A stretch of DNA of 64,000 bases from Methanobrevibacter sp. Its GTDB lineage: Archaea > Methanobacteriota > Methanobacteria > Methanobacteriales > Methanobacteriaceae. Under the pieces are notes generated by a model. That model worked only from the letters and a program-made list of their open reading frames with translations, was not told the DNA's origin and did no database searches. The stretch lies in contig JAFRFB010000033.1 in the NCBI GenBank assembly GCA_017434555.1, positions 16,449-80,448 on the forward strand, read 5' to 3'. Below are positions 1 to 7,951 of the stretch, piece after piece. The translations under genes were made by a program, and so were the position numbers. Within the stretch, counting starts at the first letter, position 1. The number at the start of each line of letters is the position of its first letter.

Positions 1-213
1 TGTTAAGATTAATGGTTGGATAGCTTTTTCGTCACCAATAGCTCCTAAAAGATTTGCAGCATGTAAACGAATGTTTTTCTTTCTGTGTGATAAAGCAGAA
101 ATTAAAGGATCAACAGCCTCTTCACCTTTTAATTCCAATGCTCCTATTGCATCTTCAACAACAAAATCATCTTTGTCATTTAACTTTTCAATTAATTCAT
201 CTATTTCAGACAT
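1..213 (-). CDS. HEAT-repeat protein, 3'-truncated by the window edge
   Basis: The first 71 residues are visible and the rest lies outside the window. The reading frame gives a helix pair pattern typical of HEAT or PBS-lyase repeats (AVDPLISALSHRKKN, then LHAANLLGAIGDEKAIQPL), so the protein is probably a repeat scaffold that binds other proteins; no catalytic motif is visible. Two in-frame ATG codons occur 6 nt apart; I chose the second because GAGG sits about 7 nt before it, whereas it nearly touches the first. Function beyond the fold cannot be stated. It is divergent from the LeuB-like gene, with an AT-rich shared promoter region of about 95 bp. Confidence 0.75.
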   Translation of the reverse strand, partial: MSEIDELIEKLNDKDDFVVEDAIGALELKGEEAVDPLISALSHRKKNIRLHAANLLGAIGDEKAIQPLILT

Positions 214-307
214 TTTCATCCCTCAAATATAACAATTATTAAATAAATATATCTTTATACTTATATGTATAAAAGTATTTTGATAATATGCGAACAAAAG
301 TGAAACA

Positions 308-1300
308 ATGTATGATATTGCAATAATAAGTGGAGACGGTATTGGAAAGGAAGTAATGGAGTCAGCTGAATATTTACTGGACAAACTGGACATAAACTTT
401 AATTTTAATTATGGTGAAGCAGGTTTTGAATGTTTTAATAAAAACGGAACAACATTACTTGAAGAAAGCATTAAAATAGCAAAATCCAGCGATGCAACTT
501 TATTCGGCGCCTCAACTTCAACTCCCGGCCAACCAAGTCCAATAATTAATTTAAGAAAACAACTTGATGTATATGCAAATTTAAGACCGATAAAATCCTA
601 TAAAGGCGTTAAATCAATTAAAGACAATATTGACTTTATAATTGTACGTGAAAATACGGAAGGGTTATACAGCCAGATTGAATATGGTGATGACAATGAG
701 GTAATTGCCGAAAGGGTAATTACAAGGCATGCCAGTGAAAAGATATCTGAAATTGCCTTTAAACTAGCCAAAAGAAGAGAAAAGCTGAATAAAGTTACAT
801 GCGTTCACAAAAGCAATGTCCTGAAAAAGACTGATGGCGTATTTAAAGAGTCATTTTATAAAATAGCTGAAAAATACCCTCAAATCACAACTGAAGACTT
901 TTATGTTGATGCAACTGCAATGTATCTTATTACCAATCCTTTAAACTTTGATGTGATTGTTTCAAGCAATCTTTTTGGAGATATCCTATCTGATGAAAGT
1001 GCAGGATTAGTAGGAGGATTAGGTCTTGCACCTTCAGGAAATATCGGAGATGAACATGGATTGTTTGAACCTGTTCACGGCTCTGCACCAGACATTGCAG
1101 GAAAAGGCATTGCAAACCCATGTTCCATGATATTGTCAACTGCCATGATGCTTGATTATATTGGCGAAAAGGAAACTGCCATGAAAATCAATAAAGCCGT
1201 TGAAGACGTTGTTGGTCGAGGAAAAGTTTTAACTCCGGATTTAGGCGGAAATGCAAAAACAATGGAAATGACTGAAGAAATTGTCAAAGAGTTGATTTAA
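308..1300 (+). CDS. leuB: isopropylmalate/homoisocitrate dehydrogenase family (LeuB-type)
   Basis: This 330-residue NAD-dependent beta-hydroxyacid oxidative decarboxylase belongs to the isocitrate/isopropylmalate dehydrogenase family. Visible signatures are the N-terminal SGDGIGKEV loop, the substrate-loop RENTEGLY, KSNVLKKTDG, the metal-binding segment NLFGDILSDESAGLVGG and the NAD-binding GLFEPVHGSAPDIAGKG. The stretch from YANLRPIKSYKGVK onwards resembles what I recall of methanogen LeuB (leucine synthesis) more than AksF (homoisocitrate dehydrogenase for 2-oxosuberate and coenzyme B), but the two paralogues differ subtly and AksF is not excluded. Its stop overlaps the next gene's ATG by one base (TAATG), so the two are probably translated together. 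Confidence 0.75.
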   Translation: MYDIAIISGDGIGKEVMESAEYLLDKLDINFNFNYGEAGFECFNKNGTTLLEESIKIAKSSDATLFGASTSTPGQPSPIINLRKQLDVYANLRPIKSYKGVKSIKDNIDFIIVRENTEGLYSQIEYGDDNEVIAERVITRHASEKISEIAFKLAKRREKLNKVTCVHKSNVLKKTDGVFKESFYKIAEKYPQITTEDFYVDATAMYLITNPLNFDVIVSSNLFGDILSDESAGLVGGLGLAPSGNIGDEHGLFEPVHGSAPDIAGKGIANPCSMILSTAMMLDYIGEKETAMKINKAVEDVVGRGKVLTPDLGGNAKTMEMTEEIVKELI

Positions 1301-2769
1301 TGTTAAATATTACTACATTTTTAGATGCAAATTCAAAAAGACTGGATAAAAAAGTATTATACAATCCCAGAAGTGGTGAAAAATACTCATCAGGAGAAAT
1401 ATTGTCAATAGTATCCGAAGTCGGCCGCCAGTTAAAATCATCAGGTATCGATAAAGGAGACAGAGTCATAATTTATTTAAATAACTCATGCGAATACCTA
1501 TTTTCACTTTTTGCAATATGGAGAATCGGAGCAATAGCAATACCAACAAACAGAGTCTTTACAGCCTCAGAACTGGAATACATTGTCAGTGACTCACAGG
1601 CCAAATTAATGATTACAGATGATGAAGCAAAGGATTTAATTGACATTAAAACATATGTCCCCCATGATTTAAATGAATATAAGAATTGTGAAGTCCTTGA
1701 TGCCTCAAATACCGATTGGGATGATTTATGTCAGCTCCAATACACTTCAGGTACAACAGGTAAACCAAAAGGTGCAATGTTAACTCACGGGAATTATTTT
1801 ACAGCAATTCATAATGAATGTGATGTATTAACTTTAAAGCAGGACGATATTTTCCTGGGAATTTATCCTATGGCACATGTAGGTCTTTCATGGGCAATAG
1901 CTGCCTTGAGAGCTGCCGCATATTATATTATGATTGAACAGTTTGATTTGGATGAATACCTGAAATTATGCCAAAAAGAAAATGTCACCGTTTTAACCGG
2001 AATGCCTCCAGTTATTCATTCACTTACAACAATGGATAAAACAGAGGAACTGGAAAGTGTTCGTGAAATAATCAGCGGCGGAGGACCACTCCATAAAAAA
2101 ATCTGGAAAGAATTCCACGAAACCTATGGAATACCAATCATTAATGCCTATGGACTTTCAGAGAGTATCGTAATTGGAACCGGAACGGTAATCAGACCCG
2201 AAGATTATCGTGAAGCGGACAGATTTGAAAGTGTTGGCCACCCAGTTTGTTTTTCTGAAGTAAAAATCGTTGATGAGATTGATTCAACAAAGACCCTGGA
2301 AAAATACGAACAAGGAGAAATTGCTTTAAGAGGACCTGCCATTGCAAAAGGATACTGGAGAAGAGAAAAACAAACCATAGAAACATTTTTGGATGACGGA
2401 TGGTTTTTAACTGGAGATATAGGATATCTTGATGAGGATAACCGTTTATTCATTACTGACCGTAAAAAGGACATGATTGTAATGAGCGGCTGGAAAATAT
2501 ACCCAACGGAAGTGGAGGAAGTATTAATTAAATATCCGAAACTTAAAGAAATAGCTGTTTTCAGTGTTGATGATTCTCACCGAGGAGAGCTTCCTGTAGC
2601 TGCTGTTGTCTGGAAAGATACGCCAGATCATGATGGTTTAATCAACTTTGCACGTGAAAACTTATCCCGTTATAAAGTTCCAAGAAAGATTTATGACTTG
2701 GACGAGCTTCCAAGAGTTAACGGATGGAAACTCCTTAGAAGAGAATTAAGAGAAAAGTTTAAAAATTAA
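1300..2769 (+). CDS. AMP-forming acyl-CoA synthetase (class I adenylate-forming enzyme)
   Basis: The 489-residue protein activates a carboxylic acid through an acyl-adenylate to a CoA thioester. It has the AMP-binding signature YTSGTTGKPKGAMLTH (about residue 149), the adenine-side motif YGLSE, the hinge-region motif LTGDIGYLDEDNRLFITDRKKD and WKIYPTEVEE. The C-terminal catalytic lysine aligns with NGWKLLRREL; the lysine is kept but the glycine normally before it is tryptophan. The length is slightly short for long-chain ligases, and the substrate is unknown. It is translationally coupled to the upstream dehydrogenase, hinting at a branched-chain or related organic acid, which is inference only. 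Confidence 0.82.
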   Translation: MLNITTFLDANSKRLDKKVLYNPRSGEKYSSGEILSIVSEVGRQLKSSGIDKGDRVIIYLNNSCEYLFSLFAIWRIGAIAIPTNRVFTASELEYIVSDSQAKLMITDDEAKDLIDIKTYVPHDLNEYKNCEVLDASNTDWDDLCQLQYTSGTTGKPKGAMLTHGNYFTAIHNECDVLTLKQDDIFLGIYPMAHVGLSWAIAALRAAAYYIMIEQFDLDEYLKLCQKENVTVLTGMPPVIHSLTTMDKTEELESVREIISGGGPLHKKIWKEFHETYGIPIINAYGLSESIVIGTGTVIRPEDYREADRFESVGHPVCFSEVKIVDEIDSTKTLEKYEQGEIALRGPAIAKGYWRREKQTIETFLDDGWFLTGDIGYLDEDNRLFITDRKKDMIVMSGWKIYPTEVEEVLIKYPKLKEIAVFSVDDSHRGELPVAAVVWKDTPDHDGLINFARENLSRYKVPRKIYDLDELPRVNGWKLLRRELREKFKN

Positions 2770-2800
2770 TTAAAGTTAGAAATTAATCTAACTTTAACTA
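2770..2800 (+). terminator. hairpin after the leuB-like/acyl-CoA synthetase pair
   Basis: A perfect 10-bp inverted repeat (TTAAAGTTAG at 2770-2779 and CTAACTTTAA at 2788-2797, 8-nt loop) starts at the last base of the stop codon and is followed by CTATTTTT. This looks like an intrinsic-type terminator. Confidence 0.55.
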
Positions 2801-2834
2801 TTTTTGCTGCATTGCCTTAGCATATATCATTTAA

Positions 2835-2850
2835 ATTTAAACGTTTAAAT
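2835..2850. promoter_or_regulatory. 16-bp perfect palindrome in intergenic DNA
   Basis: ATTTAAACGTTTAAAT reads identically on both strands. It lies about 190 bp beyond the argB stop codon and 40 bp beyond the hairpin ending the acyl-CoA synthetase gene, between convergent genes, so it is not an obvious promoter operator. The rest of 2798-3042 holds no open frame that I can support. Confidence 0.3.
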
Positions 2851-3042
2851 CGTTAGCCATGACCTGAAGGCTGAATTTATTCAAAAAACTGATTTTAGAG
2901 TTTTAACACAATGCAACATTTGTTTTAAAATGAATAATAAAACCTTCAATTTATTGTTTTACAATATATTATTTAAGTTTTATAGAAATTAATCCGGTAA
3001 AAAAAGGATTGGGAGGTAAAATTGTCCCAACACATAAAAATT

Positions 3043-3912
3043 CTACTTATAAATCATTGTTCCAATGCCATTGGTAGTGAAAATTTCAAATAAAAGAGAG
3101 TGTTCTTTACGTCCGTCAATAATATGGCATGATTTAACACCATTTTCAATTGCTCTAACACAGGTTTCAATTTTTGGAATCATACCACCAGTTAGTATAC
3201 CCTGTTCTATTAATTCCGGAACCTCACTGATTCTGATTTGTTTAATTAGAGAATCGGGATCACTAGGATCTCTTAAAACACCCGGAACATCAGTTAGAAT
3301 AATTAATTTTTCGGCATCAACAGCGCCTGCAACCTCACCTGCTGCAGTATCTGCATTAAGATTTAAACTAGTACCATCTTCTGCAATACCAATTGGAGAA
3401 ATTACTGGAATATAATCGTTTTCAACAAACATATCAAGTATATCAGTGTTTATACAGTCAACTTCACCGACTAAACCTAAATCTACTTCTCCACCTATTC
3501 CATCAATTTTACTGGCTCCTTTTCTGTGAGCGAAAATTAAACTGGAATCCTTACCGGATACGCTTATTGCATCACCGTCATGTTTAATTAACTCAGAAAC
3601 TATTTCAGTACTGATTTTACCTACAAGAACCATTTCAATAATTTCCATGGTTTCTTCATCGGTGACCCTTAAACCTTCTATAAATTCAGGCTCTTTTCCT
3701 AATTTATCCATTGAACGGGAGATTTCAGGACCTCCTCCATGAACAATAATAGGTTTCATTCCAACATATTTTAGTAAAACCGTGTCACGAGCCGTGGAAG
3801 ACATTGCTTCATCATCAATCATAGCATGTCCGCCATACTTAATTAAAATCTTCTTATTGTGAAACTTTTTAATATATGGTAAAGCTTCAATCAAAACATC
3901 AATATCTTTCAT
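3043..3912 (-). CDS. argB: acetylglutamate kinase
   Basis: ArgB phosphorylates N-acetylglutamate with ATP, the second step of arginine synthesis through acetylated intermediates. The amino acid kinase fold is clear: KYGGHAM near the N terminus, [20 protein letters not shown], the ATP-site segment [16 protein letters not shown] and [10 protein letters not shown] near the end. The protein has an N-terminal helix before the first strand ([13 protein letters not shown]), a feature of the hexameric arginine-inhibited enzymes, so feedback control by arginine is plausible. I start at 3912 (ATG behind a GTGAT site); a 20-residue upstream extension is hydrophobic, lacks a binding site and is unlikely. 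The partner argJ lies 7 kb away on the same strand. Confidence 0.93.
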   Translation of the reverse strand: MKDIDVLIEALPYIKKFHNKKILIKYGGHAMIDDEAMSSTARDTVLLKYVGMKPIIVHGGGPEISRSMDKLGKEPEFIEGLRVTDEETMEIIEMVLVGKISTEIVSELIKHDGDAISVSGKDSSLIFAHRKGASKIDGIGGEVDLGLVGEVDCINTDILDMFVENDYIPVISPIGIAEDGTSLNLNADTAAGEVAGAVDAEKLIILTDVPGVLRDPSDPDSLIKQIRISEVPELIEQGILTGGMIPKIETCVRAIENGVKSCHIIDGRKEHSLLFEIFTTNGIGTMIYK

Positions 3913-3989
3913 TTTATCACTACTATTTAATATTGAATTTATTATTAATAAGTATTTAGATGAAAAAACCACCTGTAAAAATAATTTTT

Positions 3990-4020
3990 AAAAAAAAAAG
4001 TTAGGAGAGGTTAACTCCTA
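3990..4020 (-). terminator. intrinsic-type terminator overlapping a stop codon
   Basis: On the minus strand TAGGAG and CTCCTA (4015-4020 and 4002-4007) form a 6-bp stem that includes the stop region of the small gene at 4018, followed by a run of nine or more T residues (3990-3999). Confidence 0.65.
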
Positions 4021-4266
4021 TAATCCACATTTGAATTTGAATCTGTACTCTTGGTTAACAATTTCCATTCCTTCAAATGAACCTTTTAAAATATCTGCAA
4101 CTTTTTGTAAGTCTTCAGCCGTTATTTGACTACCGTTAGCAACTGGAGAGAAAAATGTAATCTCATCATCAGTAATAAGGTAGTTCAAAAGTTTTGTGCC
4201 TTCTTTTTGATACTTTTCTACGATTGCTAAAATTTCTTCTTCGATAGCTTTGTCAAGGTTTGCCAT
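4018..4266 (-). CDS. small conserved-looking protein of unknown function
   Basis: I do not recognise this 82-residue protein. It is mildly acidic with an N-terminal helix-like segment (NLDKAIEEEILAIVEKYQKEG) followed by a strand and turn region ending in EYRFKFKCGL, and it has no membrane segment. I use the ATG at 4266, which has AAGGTGAT 5 nt upstream; an in-frame GTG three codons earlier lies inside that binding site. It ends with its own terminator and lies downstream of the DUF998 gene on the same strand (37-bp gap), so co-transcription is possible. Confidence 0.7.
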   Translation of the reverse strand: MANLDKAIEEEILAIVEKYQKEGTKLLNYLITDDEITFFSPVANGSQITAEDLQKVADILKGSFEGMEIVNQEYRFKFKCGL

Positions 4267-4303
4267 ATTAATCACCTTAATAGTTAGTTAACTGATGTAG
4301 TAT

Positions 4304-4894
4304 TTAAACTTTTTTAACTAAAAAGACACCAGTGATAAATGACCATAAAATCAGCGTATAGACCGATAATCTTTCAAGAATCGGCATATAAACACTTTCC
4401 ACATTAAAAAACATTATCCAAAAGGCAATCAACCCTATGATTCCTAAAACAAGTGTGATTTTTTGATAGTTTTCAAATTCATCCATTGATCGGGCAATTA
4501 AAACAAGTAAAATATTGCCTCCCAAAATTGCCATTACAGCTCCCAGAGTATGATAACCTGAAGTTAAAGGATTACCTCCATGGATTAGACCAACGATAAT
4601 TACACCTAAAGAGGTTATTAACGTAAAAATGTAAAAAACAGTCCGGTTTTTAACTATAAAATCCTTGAACTTATAAAAATTGCCGAATATTAACGTCAGA
4701 CCTATTAAAATGAATGCTGAGTTCATCAGCCAAAAAAGTGGTGAATTGGAATTTGGTATTCCCAGTGAGGAAATAGTATTGAACAGATAAGTATTAACTA
4801 AAGAAGCATTGAAAAAAGTTGCAGAAATAGCTTCAGCAATCAGATAATACAGACTGCCAATTAAAAATATGATTCCGGCAACTTTAGCTTTCAT
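4304..4894 (-). CDS. DUF998-type integral membrane protein
   Basis: The 196-residue protein has about six hydrophobic spans separated by short polar loops (starting at MKAKVAGIIFLIGSLYYLIAEA, then a long loop with NSNSPLFWLMNSAFILIGL, and so on). The pattern of an extended first loop followed by evenly spaced helices matches DUF998 membrane proteins, whose biochemical role is not established. The start is 2 nt after the stop codon of the SAP-domain gene, and the GGGAT binding site lies within that gene's last codons, so translation of the two is likely linked. Confidence 0.7.
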   Translation of the reverse strand: MKAKVAGIIFLIGSLYYLIAEAISATFFNASLVNTYLFNTISSLGIPNSNSPLFWLMNSAFILIGLTLIFGNFYKFKDFIVKNRTVFYIFTLITSLGVIIVGLIHGGNPLTSGYHTLGAVMAILGGNILLVLIARSMDEFENYQKITLVLGIIGLIAFWIMFFNVESVYMPILERLSVYTLILWSFITGVFLVKKV

Positions 4895-4896
4895 AA

Positions 4897-5772
4897 TTAA
4901 ATCCCGAACTTCTTATTGAAGTATTTTTCTTTTAAATCGAAGTTTAACTCATCAAGGTCTGCACCTGAAATTGCCTTTTGCAAAATCTTGTAAGAAGTCT
5001 TTTTAGGTACAGTGATGTTTGTAACATGAGATTTTGCCCAGATTTTATCAAATCTTTTCTTTAAGCTTCCAAAGTCAAATTTAGCCAAGACATTTCTTAA
5101 GTTTATGATATTTGCCTCATTAATAATATCATAAGTAGCATAGGTTTGAGCATCCATAACAATCGGATTTAAACCTAAGATGTACCTTTGAAGATCATAA
5201 TCAAGGAATGATTCATAATCTCTATCATATGCATAAACATGTGCCTTTGCGGATAATGCGTCAATGAATACCAGGAACTGGTTAGCCATTAATGCCCTTG
5301 AAATGATTTCATCACAGAAATTCAAGGCTGTTTTTACATCGTCTTCAGATGATGTTTTCACATAAGTTTCATAATCTTCAAATCTGAATGCAACAAGTGC
5401 AAACATGTATAAATCTATCCAGGAGTTTTCTTCAATAAATTCCTTTGCCTTATCTGTTAATTCATAATCTCCTGAGTTTTCACTTAAAACAGGCAATATT
5501 CTTTCAACAAGTTCCTGTTTTTTACCTGAAACTTTCAAACCGTTTTCCTTTAACAGTTCTTTTAATTGAGCTACAGTATATTTTTTGGAAATGCTTTCGG
5601 CAGTTACATTACCCCCCTCGCCTGCAAGGTAACCGTTTTCAACCAAATAACTTATACAGTCTTCAGCAGATGGAAAAGTTCCAAAATTGCCTTGCTTTAA
5701 AATATCATCAAGCTCGTAACCACTATTTAAAAAATTCAAAACATTAAAAACTTCTAATTTTTGTTCACTCAC
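4897..5772 (-). CDS. SAP-domain protein of unknown function
   Basis: Residues about 64-93 (YTVAQLKELLKENGLKVSG, then KKQELVERI) form a recognisable SAP motif, a helix-turn-helix-like nucleic acid binding module. The rest of the 291 residues is mostly helical and has no catalytic signature that I recognise; the N-terminal 50 residues contain another small helical region (VLNFLNSGYELDDILKQG). SAP domains are commoner in eukaryotes and phage than in archaea. A DNA- or RNA-binding role is inferred from the domain alone. It is the first gene of a likely SAP-DUF998-small protein unit on the minus strand. Confidence 0.72.
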   Translation of the reverse strand: MSEQKLEVFNVLNFLNSGYELDDILKQGNFGTFPSAEDCISYLVENGYLAGEGGNVTAESISKKYTVAQLKELLKENGLKVSGKKQELVERILPVLSENSGDYELTDKAKEFIEENSWIDLYMFALVAFRFEDYETYVKTSSEDDVKTALNFCDEIISRALMANQFLVFIDALSAKAHVYAYDRDYESFLDYDLQRYILGLNPIVMDAQTYATYDIINEANIINLRNVLAKFDFGSLKKRFDKIWAKSHVTNITVPKKTSYKILQKAISGADLDELNFDLKEKYFNKKFGI

Positions 5773-6031
5773 TTAAACACCTTTTTACTTTTAAGTAATA
5801 TTATTATATATGTTTTTAGTTAATTTAATACTTTACTAAGAAATTATTTTTGACATTACCAAAAACAAAATTCTTTCAGGTCAATTTTACCTCATAATTA
5901 TAATATTGCTTTGAGCTTATTTTTTTGTATAAAGATAGAATATTGTAGCAATTTAGACTATACTAATTTATAAACCTTAAAATACAATATTACTAATTAC
6001 AAAAATATTAAAAAGAAAAAGGTGATATTTA

Positions 6032-6574
6032 ATGTATGAAAAAAATGACGAAAAAATAAGCCATACACTGATAGAAAATATCTTTGGCGACTATAGAAAA
6101 ATCGTTGGAAAGGCATCAGATGAAGTCCATAATATAGCAAGAGCCCATGAGATTCAGGCCGATATCTACAGGACAGAAGATGATGAACTGATTTCATTTA
6201 CAATAACCAAAGGAGACATTGGAAATGCTGAAATGGAAAAATACAAGAAATATGGTGAGGAATTATATGAATTAAATGGGAAACTGATTTGCATTTATAT
6301 TTTGGGCTCCACACACTCGAAATTTAAAGCGACAAAAGATATTGAATCTGAAGCACCCATTCTAATAAACGTCTCAATTATGAAGTACTCAAGTGCATAT
6401 GACACATTAAGACATATTTCAGGTCTTGTTGAAAGCCGTCAAAAGCTTGATAGTGATGATTTGCATGCATTGAAAATGATTCCCTCTATGGGACCTCCGG
6501 AAGATAAGAGAAACTTGAGATTTGAATGTCTTGAATTATGGAAAACAATAACTAGAAAAGGATTGATAAAATGA
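6032..6574 (+). CDS. Rpn-like (PD-(D/E)XK-related) paralogue 1, catalytic motif degraded
   Basis: This 180-residue protein is paralogous to the next two genes. All share an N-terminal helix ending in RKIVG or a variant, a strand pattern around TED(D/G)ELI, and a tail (here DDLHALKMIPSMGPPEDKR) resembling the end of Rpn/PDDEXK_2 transposase-associated nucleases. The aspartate candidate is D44 (QADIYRTEDDELI), but the E-x-Q element expected on the following strand reads TITK, so nuclease activity is doubtful. A GGTGAT site precedes the ATG, with a TATA-like TTTATAA further upstream. It overlaps paralogue 2 by 4 nt (ATGA). The family link is inferred from short motifs. Confidence 0.6.
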   Translation: MYEKNDEKISHTLIENIFGDYRKIVGKASDEVHNIARAHEIQADIYRTEDDELISFTITKGDIGNAEMEKYKKYGEELYELNGKLICIYILGSTHSKFKATKDIESEAPILINVSIMKYSSAYDTLRHISGLVESRQKLDSDDLHALKMIPSMGPPEDKRNLRFECLELWKTITRKGLIK

Positions 6575-6957
6575 ATGAAGAAGAAATAAAATTAATAAGA
6601 AAAGCATTTAAGGATGAGCGCAAAATCGTTGAAAGGACACCTGATGAAATGAGAAGTGTTGACAAAAAGTTTTATCAAGGAGGATCTGTCTATACAACAG
6701 AAGACGGAGAGTTAATCGATTTGGAAATTCAGGAACGGGATTATGATATCGAAGACCACGTGAACTACATTGAGTTTGCAGAAGCATTGTATGAAAAAAC
6801 CAAAAGACGGGTGAATGTTTATGTTTACTGTGCCCCTTCTATAAAAATAAATATTCAGCTTTATGAAATTCCATCCGAAGCTGACTTTAAAATAAGATTG
6901 GCCCAGCTTAAAAGTGGATCAAAGATAAAGAGGCTAAAATCAATATTAAAAAAATAA
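6571..6957 (+). CDS. Rpn-like paralogue 2, C-terminally shortened
   Basis: At 128 residues this copy is about 50 shorter than its neighbours. It matches paralogue 3 through the GG-x-(I/V)YTTEDGELIDLE segment and keeps E52-I-Q54, but has serine (S39) where paralogue 3 has the candidate catalytic aspartate. It ends in an unrelated basic tail (SGSKIKRLKSILKK) in place of the conserved DD-x-x-ALxMIP tail, so the gene looks truncated by a past deletion or recombination. Translation is coupled to paralogue 1 through the ATGA overlap. Confidence 0.55.
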   Translation: MNEEEIKLIRKAFKDERKIVERTPDEMRSVDKKFYQGGSVYTTEDGELIDLEIQERDYDIEDHVNYIEFAEALYEKTKRRVNVYVYCAPSIKINIQLYEIPSEADFKIRLAQLKSGSKIKRLKSILKK

Positions 6958-7422
6958 ATCATGCCAGAAATGGAAACGGTTTGGATTGGTGCGTGTTTAC
7001 CCACAAAGACAAAGGAGTTAAAATATATGAGAAATACAACGAAATTTCTTCTAACATGATTTTAAGTGTTTTTTCGAGAGAGTCAATATGTATAGGTGAA
7101 CAGAATGTTAAGCAATTTACGTGTTTGTCGTATCGGTGTTAATATGAATGCAAAAAGATTTTTTCAAACTTTTCCAATCCTCACCTCCATTTTCACAGAT
7201 GTGTTTTAACCACATGGTAAACACATTGTGTAATAGTATATTGTGTATAAGTGGTATATAAATCTTTTGTGCAAAAAAATTTACCTATGATAAAAAAATT
7301 CTATTATAGCCATAATATCCAAATAAGTAAGTAAAATTGATCTAAAAAGAAACTTAATAATTTATAAGTCATTAAAGACAATAATAAATATTACAATCAA
7401 GTTAAAAAGAGGTTTGATAAAA
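6958..7422. other. 465-bp gap between paralogues 2 and 3
   Basis: The first 185 bp hold a stop-free frame running from the end of paralogue 2 to TAA at 7139-7141 (it includes NGLDWCVFTHKDKG and ends LSYRC). It has no start codon with a binding site and I do not recognise it, so it may be gene debris. An inverted repeat (TGTGTTT at 7200-7206 and AAACACA at 7219-7225) lies in the middle. The last 60 bp hold a TATA-like AATTTATAAG followed by a leader resembling the one before paralogue 1, presumably the promoter of paralogue 3. Confidence 0.4.
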
Positions 7423-7950
7423 ATGGATAAAGAAAATATTGACTACGAAATTAAAATAATTAAAGATGCATTTAATGAAAAAAGAAATATAATAGGTTAT
7501 GCACCTGAAGAAAAGATAAAAGTAAATAAAGACTGTCATCAAGGAGGAGACATATTTATAACTGATGAAGGAGAATTGATTGATTTGGAATATCAGATGA
7601 GGGATTTTGATGAAGAAGAACTTGCAAAATACGTAGAACTAGCGGAAGAACTTTATGAAAAAAATAAAGTATCAATCACCATTTATGTATTGTGCCCAAG
7701 AACTCTAAAAGTAATCGCTCCCGAATGTACAATCAAATCAGAAGCCGAATTCACAATAAAACTGGCATGTTGGGGTGAAAATCCGGCATATGAGCGATTT
7801 TTTCAAATAAAAGAAAAAGTTGAAAAAAATATACAAATTAGTGATGATGACATAACCGCTCTTGAAATGATTCCTTTAAGGGTTCCAAAAGAAGAAAGAA
7901 AAACTTTTAGAGTGGAATGCTTTAAACTCTTAAATAAAGCAATTAAATAA
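7423..7950 (+). CDS. Rpn-like (PD-(D/E)XK-related) paralogue 3, motif intact
   Basis: This 175-residue copy is the only one of the three that keeps both candidate catalytic elements: D43 in GGDIFITDEGELI and E56-Y-Q58 on the next strand, the D...E-x-Q spacing of PD-(D/E)XK nucleases of the Rpn/PDDEXK_2 group. The tail DDDITALEMIPLRVP is shared with paralogue 1. I start at ATG 7423, behind GAGGTTTGATAAAA; an in-frame TTG three codons earlier is within the binding site. Its own TATA-like box lies about 60 bp upstream. Nuclease activity and substrate are inference; no transposase domain is present. Confidence 0.6.
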   Translation: MDKENIDYEIKIIKDAFNEKRNIIGYAPEEKIKVNKDCHQGGDIFITDEGELIDLEYQMRDFDEEELAKYVELAEELYEKNKVSITIYVLCPRTLKVIAPECTIKSEAEFTIKLACWGENPAYERFFQIKEKVEKNIQISDDDITALEMIPLRVPKEERKTFRVECFKLLNKAIK

Positions 7951-7951
7951 C

